64,000 bases of DNA from CALOBA01 sp942491465 (GCA_942491465.1 CALOBA010000040.1:1-64000), one strand, 5' to 3'; shown: positions 50,517 to 59,247, numbered from the stretch's first letter. Notes: generated from the sequence alone by a model not told the origin. Translations and numbers: made by a program.

Positions 50517-50834
50517 ATGCGCTGGTTGAGTGGACAAGATTGTTTATTGGTTGGGGTTTTGTGGGGGGTTATTAGCATTGGACTTTGGTTTTTCGTGGCC
50601 GCGGCAAGAACTGCCTTTCTATCTCTCTTAATAATAACGAGCATAGCCAGTTTTTTCTGGGGGCTTAGCATAAGAACTCCTCTTGAAGCTGGAATTGGAA
50701 ACATTGTGATGATGAGTGATGGGGCAATTTTGGTAATGGCATATTTCACTTCGATAAGTAATGAATTTAAAAAGCCTTATAACAAGCGCATGCAGTCGGG
50801 TCGCCAAACCGCTACGCGCTTTGTCGACCGCTGA
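50517..50834 (+). CDS. Gene cassette: small membrane protein
   Basis: 105 residues with three hydrophobic segments (about 8-30, 32-52 and 58-78), AT-rich compared with its surroundings. It has no recognised family. Its last ~16 codons and stop lie inside the attC site (50776-50850), as in many integron cassettes. The codon usage and base composition point to an external origin. It reads in the direction expected for a first cassette. Confidence 0.6.
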   Translation: MRWLSGQDCLLVGVLWGVISIGLWFFVAAARTAFLSLLIITSIASFFWGLSIRTPLEAGIGNIVMMSDGAILVMAYFTSISNEFKKPYNKRMQSGRQTATRFVDR

Positions 50835-50850
50835 TGCGGAGCGTTGGCGG
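50776..50850 (+). other. attC recombination site of an integron cassette
   Basis: The left core site is CTTATAAC (R''), followed by a long imperfect inverted repeat (CGCATGCAGTCGG pairing with CCGCTGATGCG around a TCGCCAAACC-type centre) and the right core GCGTTGGCG (R'). The layout and length (about 75 bp) are those of short attC sites. Confidence 0.8.
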
Positions 50851-50963
50851 ACAAAAGTCCTCGCCCTGTCAAACAATATGGCCTCTGGCCGGCCACCGGC
50901 GTCGGTGCGCGACACAACGCGATGACTCGTCGACACAAGATTCGGAACTCAACAAATTTCTCT

Positions 50964-51311
50964 ATGGTATACGACGTAATGCCTGCCTTTTTGGCTTTTG
51001 ATAGATTCGACCTTCAAGAAACCCGTAAGCGGAGCGAGAAGATGCTGCAGATTAGCCAACGGCAACTAGACGCCGTCGTCATCGCAAACCGTGACTATCT
51101 GCACGCCGACATCTACGAACATTTGACGGAGTACCGACCCCATATCGTATTGATGATGCCGAAGCACGAGTTGATGCGGCTCATTGATGCCAGTCTTCGA
51201 ATCGCACAGGGATTGGAAATCGACGACGTTCAGATTTTGCGCGTATTCGTCCGGTTACGTTGGGACGGCCTTGATCATCGTTCCGGCCAAAACCGGATGA
51301 ACGACATGTGA
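50964..51311 (+). CDS. Small hypothetical protein, possible second cassette
   Basis: 115 residues from the ATG at 50964; the frame is open upstream to 50844, but the start codon choice is uncertain. It is helical and charged, with the segments SEKMLQISQRQLDAVVIANRDY and IVLMMPKHELMRLIDASLRI. No family recognised. It begins shortly after the attC site, so it may be cassette-borne, but no second attC is visible before the IS element. Confidence 0.5.
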   Translation: MVYDVMPAFLAFDRFDLQETRKRSEKMLQISQRQLDAVVIANRDYLHADIYEHLTEYRPHIVLMMPKHELMRLIDASLRIAQGLEIDDVQILRVFVRLRWDGLDHRSGQNRMNDM

Positions 51312-51456
51312 GATTTGAGCAGAGTGGCCGGCTGGGGGGGGGTCGGCAGAACCCCGGAAATCTCGTACTCTTGGAAGTGCAACCTAACCTTGAGTATGAA
51401 CAGCGCCGGGGTCCAAACGGAAAAGGGGTCCGGAAAAGGGGTCAGATCCCTTTTCC

Positions 51457-52850
51457 GGAAAAGGGGTCAGACCCTGAGGTATCCCCAGATAAAAACATTA
51501 TAAGACAAACGCTTAGGAGCGAGCCCTAGAGGAGAAATGAACATGCATGGGGTTTGACTGTCCACAACGGGCGACCAAACCTGTGGAGGACCCCCCATGC
51601 ATGCCCTGACGATTCTACAACGCCGCGTCGGCCCGGTGCTTACCGGCATCCACCGTCGGCGCTTGGCCGGACTGTTCGAAGCGGTGGCCGCCACGGTGAG
51701 CGGCCCGCGGCTGACCTTAACCGAGATCGGCCGGCGCTTCGGCGGCGATGCGGCGGTTCGCCACCGCATCAAGCGAGCGGATCGGCTGCTGGGCAACCAC
51801 CACCTCCAGCACGACAGCCGACACATCTACGGGGCCTTGGCCCGGATGCTGCTCGCCGGCGTGGACGAGCCGCTGATCGTGATCGACTGGAGCGATCTGA
51901 AGAAGGATCAATCCATGCATCTGCTGCGCGCCTCGGTGCCGGTGGGCGGGCGCAGCCTGACGCTATACGAGGAGGTGCATCCGCAGGGCAGTCTGGGCAA
52001 TCGGCAGGTGCAGCATCGGTTCCTTCGCCGCCTCGCGCAGATGATACCGAGGACGGGCGATCCGATCATTGTGGCCGACTCCGGCTTCAAGGTGCCGTTC
52101 TATCGCGAGGTCGAGCGTCTGGGCTGGCGTTGGGTGGGGCGCGTGCGCGGGCGCGACTACGTCAAGCCCAAGCACCGTTGGCGTAGCTGCAAGCGGGTGT
52201 TTGCCGAGGCGACCACCACGGCACGGATGCTCGGCATTGGCGAATGGGTGCGCAGCAACCCGTTGCGGGCCGTCTTCGTGCTGGTGCGCCAGCCCGACCG
52301 AGGGCGTACGGACAAGACCGCCTCGGGCAAGCGCTCGCGCTCGAAGAAGAGCCGGCAGAGCGCCCGCGGGGCGCGCGAGCCGTGGCTGCTGGTGGCCTCG
52401 ACACGGCTGGCCGACTGGTCGGCGAAGCGGCTGGTCAAGGTCTATCGGCAAAGAATGCAGATCGAATTGAGCTTCCGAGACATGAAGAGCCAGCACTTCG
52501 GCACCGGCCTCGAATGCAGCGCCTCGCGCGGTACTGGGCGCTTCACCGTGCTGGTGCTCATCGCCTCGCTGGCCGCGATCCTGCTCTGGCTGATCGGCAC
52601 CGCCGCAGAGTGCTGCGGATTGCATGAGCAGCTACGCCCCGGCAGCCGCAAGCGCCGCGCCTACTCGCGGGTGTTCCTGGCCCGCCTGCTGCTCACGCTG
52701 GAGGACGGCAAGACAGCGATCGCCGTGCTGGCCGACGTCATCGGGCCACTGGATCAATGGGTCGCGAGTGACCACGACGCACTGCTTGCAGAGTGAAACC
52801 GGCGAGGTGGAAATTTTCTGGGGATACCTCAGGATCTGACCCCTTTTTCC
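51457..52850. mobile_element. IS4-family insertion sequence
   Basis: About 1.39 kb. The terminal inverted repeats contain a perfect 17-bp block CCTGAGGTATCCCCAGA (51473-51489) and its complement (52817-52833), extended outward by a further AAAAGGGGTCAGA-type arm on both sides (one mismatch overall). It encodes one transposase. No target duplication was established, since the GGGGTC motif is repeated in the left flank (51425-51470). Confidence 0.8.
51597..52796 (+). CDS. IS4-family transposase
   Basis: 399 residues, apparently intact. The DDE residues are likely in LIVIDWSDL and IIVADSGFK. The YREK signature Y-x2-R-x3-E-x6-K is complete in VYRQRMQIELSFRDMKSQ. It catalyses cut-and-paste transposition of the surrounding element. 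The element sits between the integron and the distal end of the CRISPR array. Confidence 0.9.
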   Translation: MHALTILQRRVGPVLTGIHRRRLAGLFEAVAATVSGPRLTLTEIGRRFGGDAAVRHRIKRADRLLGNHHLQHDSRHIYGALARMLLAGVDEPLIVIDWSDLKKDQSMHLLRASVPVGGRSLTLYEEVHPQGSLGNRQVQHRFLRRLAQMIPRTGDPIIVADSGFKVPFYREVERLGWRWVGRVRGRDYVKPKHRWRSCKRVFAEATTTARMLGIGEWVRSNPLRAVFVLVRQPDRGRTDKTASGKRSRSKKSRQSARGAREPWLLVASTRLADWSAKRLVKVYRQRMQIELSFRDMKSQHFGTGLECSASRGTGRFTVLVLIASLAAILLWLIGTAAECCGLHEQLRPGSRKRRAYSRVFLARLLLTLEDGKTAIAVLADVIGPLDQWVASDHDALLAE

Positions 52851-52896
52851 CGGCACCCCTTTTCCGGGTCCACTTGGAGCCCAGACATTCCACAGG

Positions 52897-54278
52897 GTCT
52901 CAATCCCCTTTAGATCGGGTCTTCGATGCGAGACAGCGCGCCATGACAGACATGCTGGAGCACCAGGGTCTCAATCCCCTTTAGATCGGGTCTTCGATGC
53001 GAGCAGGCCAGGGTGACCGACTCAGTGGTGATGCGCAGGTCTCAATCCCCTTTAGATCGGGTCTTCGATGCGAGCCCTAAGGATTTACGGTCGCATTCAG
53101 GAATGGTCTCAATCCCCTTTTAGATCGGGTCTTCGATGCGAGCAATCGCGTGGAGTGTGGCGGCGCTGTATTTGACCGTCTCAATCCCCTTTAGATCGGG
53201 TCTTCGATGCGAGACGGGGTCAGTCTGGCTTGGTGCTACGAACCGAGGGTCTCAATCCCCTTTAGATCGGGTCTTCGATGCGAGGGAGTGTGCGTGCTGC
53301 TGACTCGCAACGGTGCTCAGTCTCAATCCCCTTTAGATCGGGTCTTCGATGCGAGCGAGCTAGATCGCAATGAAGCGCTTCGGGAGCATGTCTCAATCCC
53401 CTTTAGATCGGGTCTTCGATGCGAGACTGAAGCACGTTCCACAGGTCGGCCCAAAAGGATGGTCTCAATCCCCTTTAGATCGGGTCTTCGATGCGAGCGC
53501 GCAATCCACGCTCGCCCGATGAATGGGTGCCGGTATTATGTCGCAATCCCCTTTAGATCGGGTCAGTCGATCCTACGCCCCCTTTTCTGGACGGGGCTGC
53601 TGGACAAGAATGTGTCGCAATCCCCTTTAGATCGGGTCTTCGATGCGAGACGGCCCACGCCGGCAAGTACGACGGCATCAGTTGGTCTCAATCCCCTTTA
53701 GATCGGGTCTTCGATGCGACTTGCAGCTCGCTCGGCTGCAACACTGATTCCAAGTCTCAATCCCCTTTAGATCGGGTCTTCGATGCGAGAGTCGACTAAG
53801 GGTCATGATGATCTAGCGACCCAGGTCTCAATCCCCTTTAGATCGGGTCTTCGATGCGAGAGGGCGGCGTCTGCTGGATGCAGGTTTCGGCTGTCTCAAT
53901 CCCCTTTAGATCGGGTCTTCGATGCGAGGCCAGGAGAGTGTTGCGATGCTCCAGGCGGAGGTCTCAATCCCCTTTAGATCGGGTCTTCGATGCGAGCGTT
54001 CGGTGCAACGAAGATGTTAGATGCATGGTGGGCGTCTCAATCCCCTTTAGATCGGGTCTTCGATGCGAGAAACGACCCTGTAACTGTTATTGATCCTAAG
54101 AGGTCTCAATCCCCTTTAGATCGGGTCTTCGATGCGAGACACGTGGGCCGACCTCGCCGACTGTCTCGGCGTTGTCTCAATCCCCTTTAGATCGGGTCTT
54201 CGATGCGAGAGCCGGGCACAGGAAGTGGACGAAAGAGCAAAAGTCTCAATCCCCTTTAGATCGGGTCTTCGATGCGAG
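52897..54278 (-). CRISPR. CRISPR array, 20 repeats and 19 spacers
   Basis: The 36-bp repeat is written on the plus strand from GTCTCAATCCCC to TCTTCGATGCGAG, with a period of about 68-74 bp. Repeats start at 52897, 52968, 53039, 53106 (one extra T), 53178, 53249, 53320, 53390, 53462, 53540 (3' part degenerate), 53614, 53685, 53754, 53825, 53893, 53961, 54034, 54103, 54174 and 54243. Read on the minus strand the repeat ends ATTGAGAC, the usual type III 5' crRNA handle, so transcription is from high to low coordinates, in line with the cas genes. Copies with GTCGC in place of GTCTC lie in the middle (53540 and 53614). Confidence 0.98.
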
Positions 54279-54541
54279 AGCCACCTGGCGGAAAAACCTT
54301 GAAGAATCAGATGATTGCGTGTTGCTTTTTCGACACACTTTTGAGACTCCGAAGTTATCTTGCACCGTCAATCGCTCAGCTGAACGCCTGGACAGCTAGG
54401 GCGGCGACGGTTACCGAAACGGTCCTCGCCGACGGGAATTTTAGTGGGTTGCACGTAAAGCGCAAGGCCGGTAGTGGTGCTCGGCGCTCGCTCTGGGCGG
54501 AGCGATGCTTGTGGGGATGTACGTTGGCGCATGGGCACAGG
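54279..54541 (-). promoter_or_regulatory. Probable CRISPR leader
   Basis: The 263 bp between the reverse transcriptase stop and the first repeat in transcription order. The repeat-proximal 90 bp are richer in A and T than the flanks. No gene is supported here. The leader assignment rests on the array orientation deduced from the repeat end. Confidence 0.55.
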
Positions 54542-55474
54542 TCATCGGCGGAGGATGTTTCGCGGGGGCGAGCGCTTGCTTCGGATCTGCGCCCTTCGGG
54601 GTTGTGCGGTGCGTGGTTTCTTGGATGTCTTCGCAGCGGCGGGCTTGTAGCTGGGCAGGGACTCGCCGAGGAAGGTGACATGCGGGCCGCTCTTGGTGAC
54701 GCGGGTCTTGTCCGGATGCAGTTCCAGGTCGAGCTGGCGCAGGACATCGGCTGCATAGGCCAGGGCTCGACGGGCTTGGGCTTCGTCGGCGGCGAAGAGC
54801 AGGAAGTCGTCGGCGTAGCGGACCATCGGGACCTTGTTGCGCTCCATGGCCTGATCGAATTTGTCGAGGTACAGATTGCAGAACAGCGGTGAGAGGATCG
54901 CGCCTTGGGCGATGCCGCGGGGCGCGTTGAAGAAGCTTGCGTGGGATACGCCGAGATCAAGCCAGAGGTCGATTATCCGCATGAGATCGCGGTCGGCGAC
55001 GAAGGTCTTGAGGCGGGCGCGCAGGGGCTTGACGGGGATGCTGTCGAAAAAGGTCTTGATGTCGGCGTCGACCAGCCAGTAGAGCCCGCAGCCGATGCGC
55101 TCGCGGGCTCGACGCAGCGCCAGCGCGACATTACGGCGAGGGCGGTAGGCGAAGCTGTCGTGGTGAAAGATGCGCTCGGCGGCGGGCTCCAGCACGATCT
55201 GGGCGGCCTTTTGCAGCAGCTTGTCGCGCAGGCAGAGGGTGGAGAGCACGCGTTGGCGTCCATCGGCCTTGGCGATGGCGAAGCGCCGCAGCGGCGCCGG
55301 TCGATAGCGCCCGGTGCGCACGTCGTCGATGAGCTGGAGGACGTGCAGCAGCAGGTGGCGCTCCATCTGCGCACGCGGCAGGCCCAGCTCCCAGACGGCA
55401 TGGTCCGTGGAGAGTTCGCGCCAGGCGCGGTCGAGGGTCTCGGGGGCGAGCAGTTGATCGAAGCGTTCAGCCAT
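54542..55474 (-). CDS. CRISPR-associated reverse transcriptase (free-standing)
   Basis: 310 residues. It has group II intron-like RT motifs: FAIAKADGRQRVLSTLCLRD, the first Asp block LVDADIKTFFDSI (residues 134-146), the RGIAQGAILSPLFCNLYLD block, and the catalytic YADD at 220-223. It ends in a basic tail. It has no maturase or Cas6 domain and is not fused to Cas1, unlike many CRISPR RTs, but overlaps the cas1 stop by 8 bp. It may copy RNA into DNA for spacer capture. Confidence 0.92.
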   Translation of the reverse strand: MAERFDQLLAPETLDRAWRELSTDHAVWELGLPRAQMERHLLLHVLQLIDDVRTGRYRPAPLRRFAIAKADGRQRVLSTLCLRDKLLQKAAQIVLEPAAERIFHHDSFAYRPRRNVALALRRARERIGCGLYWLVDADIKTFFDSIPVKPLRARLKTFVADRDLMRIIDLWLDLGVSHASFFNAPRGIAQGAILSPLFCNLYLDKFDQAMERNKVPMVRYADDFLLFAADEAQARRALAYAADVLRQLDLELHPDKTRVTKSGPHVTFLGESLPSYKPAAAKTSKKPRTAQPRRAQIRSKRSPPRNILRR

Positions 55475-56519
55475 GGTGGGGCTCCTCTGGGTTGCTGACG
55501 GTGGTGGCGCCGATGCGATAGGGCCGCAGCCACGCCAGCAGCCGGTCGACTTGGCGCCGGCAGAGTTGGGGCAAGCTGGTCTGTGGTTCGGCGGCGGTGT
55601 CGTCTTCGGCCCGCTCGCTGGCCTGTGCGACTTGGTGCAGGTCGGGCCAGTCGTTGCGGGCGGTGGCCCAGGCGCGGAAGAACCGACCGCGACCGTGCTG
55701 GTTGAGGCGGCAGCCGGTGTTGGCGCTGTAGCTGAAGTGGCTCGGCAGCAGTTGGTCGAGGAGGCTGAGGACGAGGAGGTCCACCGATGGGCGCAGGGGC
55801 TCGATTAGGTCGAGGACGAGGGATTCGCGTCCGGGCAGCACGCCATGCAGGAAGCCCATGGCCGGGTCGAGGCCGCGCACCTGCACGGCGCGCAGCATCT
55901 CGGTGCCGAGCAGGGTGTAGCCGAGGGAGAGCAGCGCGTTGACCGGGTCGCGGGGTGGGCGGCGGTTGCGGCCGGCAAAGCGCCACTGCGGCGGGATGCG
56001 CCCGGCGAGCCAGGCGTACCAGGCGGCTGCGGCGGCGCCCTCCAGGCCCATGATGGTGGCGTTGTCGGGGGCCGACAGCAGCCCTTCGAGGGCGCGGTCT
56101 TGCTGCTGGCGCAGCCGCTCGCCGGGGGCGCTGTCGGCATCGATTCGTGCGCGCAGTTCGACCTGGGCGCGGATCTTTCCGGCAGCCATCCGACGGGCGA
56201 TCTTCACGGCCGCGGCAGGGTCGTTGCCAGCACGGTGCTGGGCGATGCGCGGCTCGATGGTGTTGCCGAGCGCGGCGCCGATCTGGACGGCGGCGCCGCG
56301 ACCGCGGCCGGGCAGGATCACGGCCGGGATGCAACGCTCGGCCAGAGCGCGCCAGACTTCGCAGCCGATCAGCGGACTGCCGTTGACGACGACCAGGCCG
56401 AGCACGCCTATGGGGACGTGTTCGGTGGGCGTGTCGGGCCGCTGCACGCGCAGCGCGCGCCCGTCCATGCGGACTTGGGTCTCGCGCCGGTCGATGATAA
56501 GCATGAGGTCGTCGGTCAT
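55467..56519 (-). CDS. cas1: CRISPR-associated endonuclease Cas1
   Basis: 350 residues from the ATG at 56517-56519. The N-terminal beta domain includes LIIDRRETQVRMDGRALRV, and the helical domain carries the likely metal ligands E160 (IMGLEGAAAAAWY), H225 (FLHGVLPGRESL) and E240 (LDLIEPLRPSVD). It inserts new spacers with Cas2. It overlaps the RT gene, so the two are translationally coupled, and lies 25 bp after cas2. Confidence 0.95.
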   Translation of the reverse strand: MTDDLMLIIDRRETQVRMDGRALRVQRPDTPTEHVPIGVLGLVVVNGSPLIGCEVWRALAERCIPAVILPGRGRGAAVQIGAALGNTIEPRIAQHRAGNDPAAAVKIARRMAAGKIRAQVELRARIDADSAPGERLRQQQDRALEGLLSAPDNATIMGLEGAAAAAWYAWLAGRIPPQWRFAGRNRRPPRDPVNALLSLGYTLLGTEMLRAVQVRGLDPAMGFLHGVLPGRESLVLDLIEPLRPSVDLLVLSLLDQLLPSHFSYSANTGCRLNQHGRGRFFRAWATARNDWPDLHQVAQASERAEDDTAAEPQTSLPQLCRRQVDRLLAWLRPYRIGATTVSNPEEPHHG

Positions 56520-56544
56520 CGTGGGGCTCCGTCTCGGGGGTTGG

Positions 56545-56955
56545 TCATGCGGCCTTGTTGCCGCGCTTGCGCTTGCGGCCTTGCGGATCGGCAGGGGTCC
56601 TGGATGCTTGATCAGCGCCGACGAGCCGGCGCCACCAGCCGCGCTTGGGTGGCGTTTCGCCTTGGGCTTGGCCTTGCGCACCGGGGGCGAGCAGGTTGCC
56701 GCTGAGAACGCCTTGGCCTCGCAGCCAGATCTTGCCCGGGGCGGGGATGGGATAGGCACGCAGGTCGTCGTCTTGACGGTGCATCAGGGATGCGATCTCG
56801 TCCATGAGCCGGCCGATGCCGCGGCGGTCGCACTGGACGAGAAACACCGATTGCTGCAGCGGCACCGCATCGCGGCGCAGGGTCTTGTGCACCTTGCGCA
56901 GGCGGCGTGGATCGGCGATGTCGTAGGCGATGAGGTACCAGCCCTGTGCTTGCAT
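56545..56955 (-). CDS. cas2: CRISPR-associated Cas2 with basic C-terminal extension
   Basis: 136 residues from the ATG at 56953-56955. The N-terminal ferredoxin-like domain begins with WYLIAYDIADPRRLRKVHKT, where the Asp of YDI is the family metal ligand, and continues with LQQSVFLVQCDRRG. A basic tail of about 45 residues follows that is not part of usual Cas2 (about 90-100 residues). It should form the Cas1-Cas2 integration complex. A second Cas2 homologue is encoded 52 bp upstream. Confidence 0.88.
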   Translation of the reverse strand: MQAQGWYLIAYDIADPRRLRKVHKTLRRDAVPLQQSVFLVQCDRRGIGRLMDEIASLMHRQDDDLRAYPIPAPGKIWLRGQGVLSGNLLAPGAQGQAQGETPPKRGWWRRLVGADQASRTPADPQGRKRKRGNKAA

Positions 56956-57007
56956 TGGTGTATGCCTCGGTCGTGTGCCGGCCCATGCCGGAGGGACGGA
57001 TTGACGC

Positions 57008-57292
57008 TCAACGCAGGCCGAGCAGTCCCGAATGACCGCCGCCGATGCGGCCCTTGCCGCGGGCATGGGCCTGACCACGGTGGTCGAGCCAGGCGAGCAG
57101 CATGCGGTCGTTGTCCGGGTCCATGACGCCGGCGAGCTGCACAAACAGCTCGGCGGCCTCGTCTTGGGTGAGCAGACATTCGTGCACCGAGCGCTGACCG
57201 TCGAGCCGCCACTCGCGCAGGATGCGCAGGGCGGCCCGCCGGGTACGGTGGTCGCGGATGTCGTAGGCGATGACGGCAGGACGGCGCTGCAT
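57008..57292 (-). CDS. cas2: Second Cas2 homologue
   Basis: 94 residues. It shows AVIAYDIRDHRTRRAALRIL, with the Cas2 Asp in YDI, followed by RSVHECLLTQDEAAELFVQL and DNDRMLLAWLD, the strand order of Cas2. It differs from the next Cas2 in sequence and lacks the C-terminal extension. The two may form a heterodimer, or each may serve a different Cas1 state. It abuts the coiled-coil gene (2 bp gap). Confidence 0.82.
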   Translation of the reverse strand: MQRRPAVIAYDIRDHRTRRAALRILREWRLDGQRSVHECLLTQDEAAELFVQLAGVMDPDNDRMLLAWLDHRGQAHARGKGRIGGGHSGLLGLR

Positions 57293-57294
57293 GA

Positions 57295-57846
57295 TCAGCC
57301 CCGGCTGCTGACGCCTTCGTGGATGATGCTGACGAAGCCGTCCTCCAGGTCGTCGAGCATGGCGTGAAAGCGGTCGACGGCCTGGAGCAGGCGCTGCTCC
57401 TCGCGCTCGCGCAGGACTTCGTGACGGTGCTTGGCCAGGGCGTCGAAGCGCCGCTCCATCTCGGTGTGGAAGCGGTCGATGACCTGGTTCATGCTCTGCT
57501 GGAGCTTGAGCTTCTCTTCGGCGAAGAACTCCTGGCGCTGGCGGCGGATCTCGGCCTTGCCGGTGACCAGCACGTGGTTGCAGCTCTCCTCGACGGCCTG
57601 CAGCTTGGTCTCGACGGCCAGATGCAAGGCGCGACGTCGGTAGTCGAAGCCCACCTGGAGCTGCTCCAGCTCATGGCGGCGGACATGACGCTCGCCCTCG
57701 CTCGGGAACAGGCGGGCTAGAAAGTTGGCCTGCTCGCGCTGCATGGCCCGGTTGACCAGCATGCGATTCTGATCCATGTGCGGAGCCAGGCTGGCGGGCT
57801 CGCGCTCGATGATCGGGGTTTCGGTTAGGGGTTGGTCGGTGCTCAT
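57295..57846 (-). CDS. Coiled-coil protein in CRISPR locus, unknown family
   Basis: 183 residues from the ATG at 57844-57846. It has no membrane segment. A charged helical body (about residues 40-165) is rich in Glu, Arg and Gln with heptad-like spacing (RRQRQEFFAEEKLKLQQSMN and REREEQRLLQAVDRFHAMLD). No known motif was recognised. It starts after the membrane protein gene at 57962 and ends 2 bp before a cas2 gene, so it is in the CRISPR operon. An adaptor or structural role is a guess. Confidence 0.65.
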   Translation of the reverse strand: MSTDQPLTETPIIEREPASLAPHMDQNRMLVNRAMQREQANFLARLFPSEGERHVRRHELEQLQVGFDYRRRALHLAVETKLQAVEESCNHVLVTGKAEIRRQRQEFFAEEKLKLQQSMNQVIDRFHTEMERRFDALAKHRHEVLREREEQRLLQAVDRFHAMLDDLEDGFVSIIHEGVSSRG

Positions 57847-57961
57847 CTGGAGGGTTCCTGTCTTGGGGTTGGGATGCCGGATGGATTGACGCGCGGTGGT
57901 CGTGGCTTGAGTGGCTCCAAGGCGATGGCCGCGCTCGCCGGCGTTGTGTCCGGCGTTGGGA

Positions 57962-59101
57962 CTATTTGGCCTGAGGCCGACGCCGGGTTGGGTGTTCGGC
58001 AACCTTGCCGAAGTCGACCTCGTCGAGCAGGTCTTCGATGTCGCGCCGCGCCCGGCGGGCCTTTGCCTCGGCAAACGCCCGGTCTTGTTTGAAGCCGCGC
58101 AGCGCCGCATCGGTCTCCACGGCCTTGCCATCGGCGAACAGCTCGGCGCGGTGGTGGGCCTCGAACACCGGCAGTCGGGCCAGCGTCAGGTGCTCGAAGG
58201 TGACCCAGATGCCGAGTTCGATGAGCAGGCTGATGAATAGCGCGAACACGAACACGAATTGCAGCGTGCTCGGTGGCGGCGCGACCACGGCGCCAAGGGT
58301 GTTGACGAAGGCCCGAGCCAGCGGATGCTCGACACGCTCGTCGTCTTGGTAGTCGCTGGCACGCACGGTGGCCATGCCGCTGTCGCGGGTGCGTTGCAGC
58401 TCGGCGAGCACGGCGCGCTGCTCGCCGCCGAGCCGCGCAATCAGCGCCGCACGGTTGACGGCGGTGGTTTGCTCCAGGTTCGTTTGGGCCGCTTGGTAGG
58501 CGGCCTTTTCATCCGCCAGGCGCTGTGCGAGGGCGCGATAGCGCGGACCAATGAAGCCGCCCCCGGTGCCGGTGTTGTCCATCTCGGCGTCGAGCTTGGT
58601 CTCCAGATCGGCGATGGCCGGCAGGTAACGTTGACTCAGCGCCGCGTGCTGGCGCCGTTCGCTGGCGTCCAGTGCCGCCAAGGCGTCCGCCGCGCGCCGC
58701 TGGTGCTCGGCGCGGGCCGTGGCGCTGTCGTCGACATGGCGATGCTCGATGGTGGCCAGGTCGGCGGCGCGCGCCGCCTCCAGGTTCGGGCGGTCCAAGC
58801 GCTCGGCCAGGAACATCAGCGAGCAGGCCGCCGACAACGTCACCAGCATCAGGCGAAAGGCGTGAACAAGACCGCGCACGGTGCCTGGATAACGCACCGT
58901 GCTCTGCTCCACCAGGAACCGATGCACCACGATGACCAGGACCTTGAGCGCCTCCAACGCAAAGGCCAGCAGCAGGGCGAGCCAGAGCACGCCGAGATAG
59001 CCCTGCAGGACCAGGGCCTCCAGCACCGCCGCGACGCCGAACAGGACGACGCCACCGGTCAGCAGCAGCGACCAGGAGATGGGGTAGAACCACTTGGACA
59101 T
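57962..59101 (-). CDS. Membrane protein with central coiled coil, CRISPR locus, unknown family
   Basis: 379 residues. Three hydrophobic segments are near the N-terminus (about 8-30, 35-60 and 80-100), then a long Ala/Arg/Glu-rich coiled coil (about 105-255), a further hydrophobic segment near 280-300 (STLQFVFVFALFISLLIELG), and a charged C-terminal tail of about 75 residues. The topology suggests an inner-membrane protein with the coiled coil between two membrane blocks. No family was recognised. It lies between the ring nuclease region and the coiled-coil protein gene in the same direction. Confidence 0.65.
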   Translation of the reverse strand: MSKWFYPISWSLLLTGGVVLFGVAAVLEALVLQGYLGVLWLALLLAFALEALKVLVIVVHRFLVEQSTVRYPGTVRGLVHAFRLMLVTLSAACSLMFLAERLDRPNLEAARAADLATIEHRHVDDSATARAEHQRRAADALAALDASERRQHAALSQRYLPAIADLETKLDAEMDNTGTGGGFIGPRYRALAQRLADEKAAYQAAQTNLEQTTAVNRAALIARLGGEQRAVLAELQRTRDSGMATVRASDYQDDERVEHPLARAFVNTLGAVVAPPPSTLQFVFVFALFISLLIELGIWVTFEHLTLARLPVFEAHHRAELFADGKAVETDAALRGFKQDRAFAEAKARRARRDIEDLLDEVDFGKVAEHPTRRRPQAK

Positions 59102-59247
59102 GGGTTGCCTCCCGGGGCAGGGTGATTGCGATGGGAGGCACGTTAGCGATCTGGGCTTGCGTGGGGGGCTACGGCAAGCTTGCGCGATGCGTCCTTGCCA
59201 TGTTGCGCGACGATCTGAGCGCGGTCTGAGGCCGCTGTCCGGTTGGG

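Noticed and set aside
53207..54399. Open frames across the CRISPR array
   Set aside because: They are translations of the repeat and spacers and have no protein support.
54542..55474. Reverse transcriptase of a diversity-generating retroelement or retron
   Set aside because: No variable/template repeat pair or msr-msd-like region is seen, and the gene overlaps cas1, so a CRISPR role is better supported.
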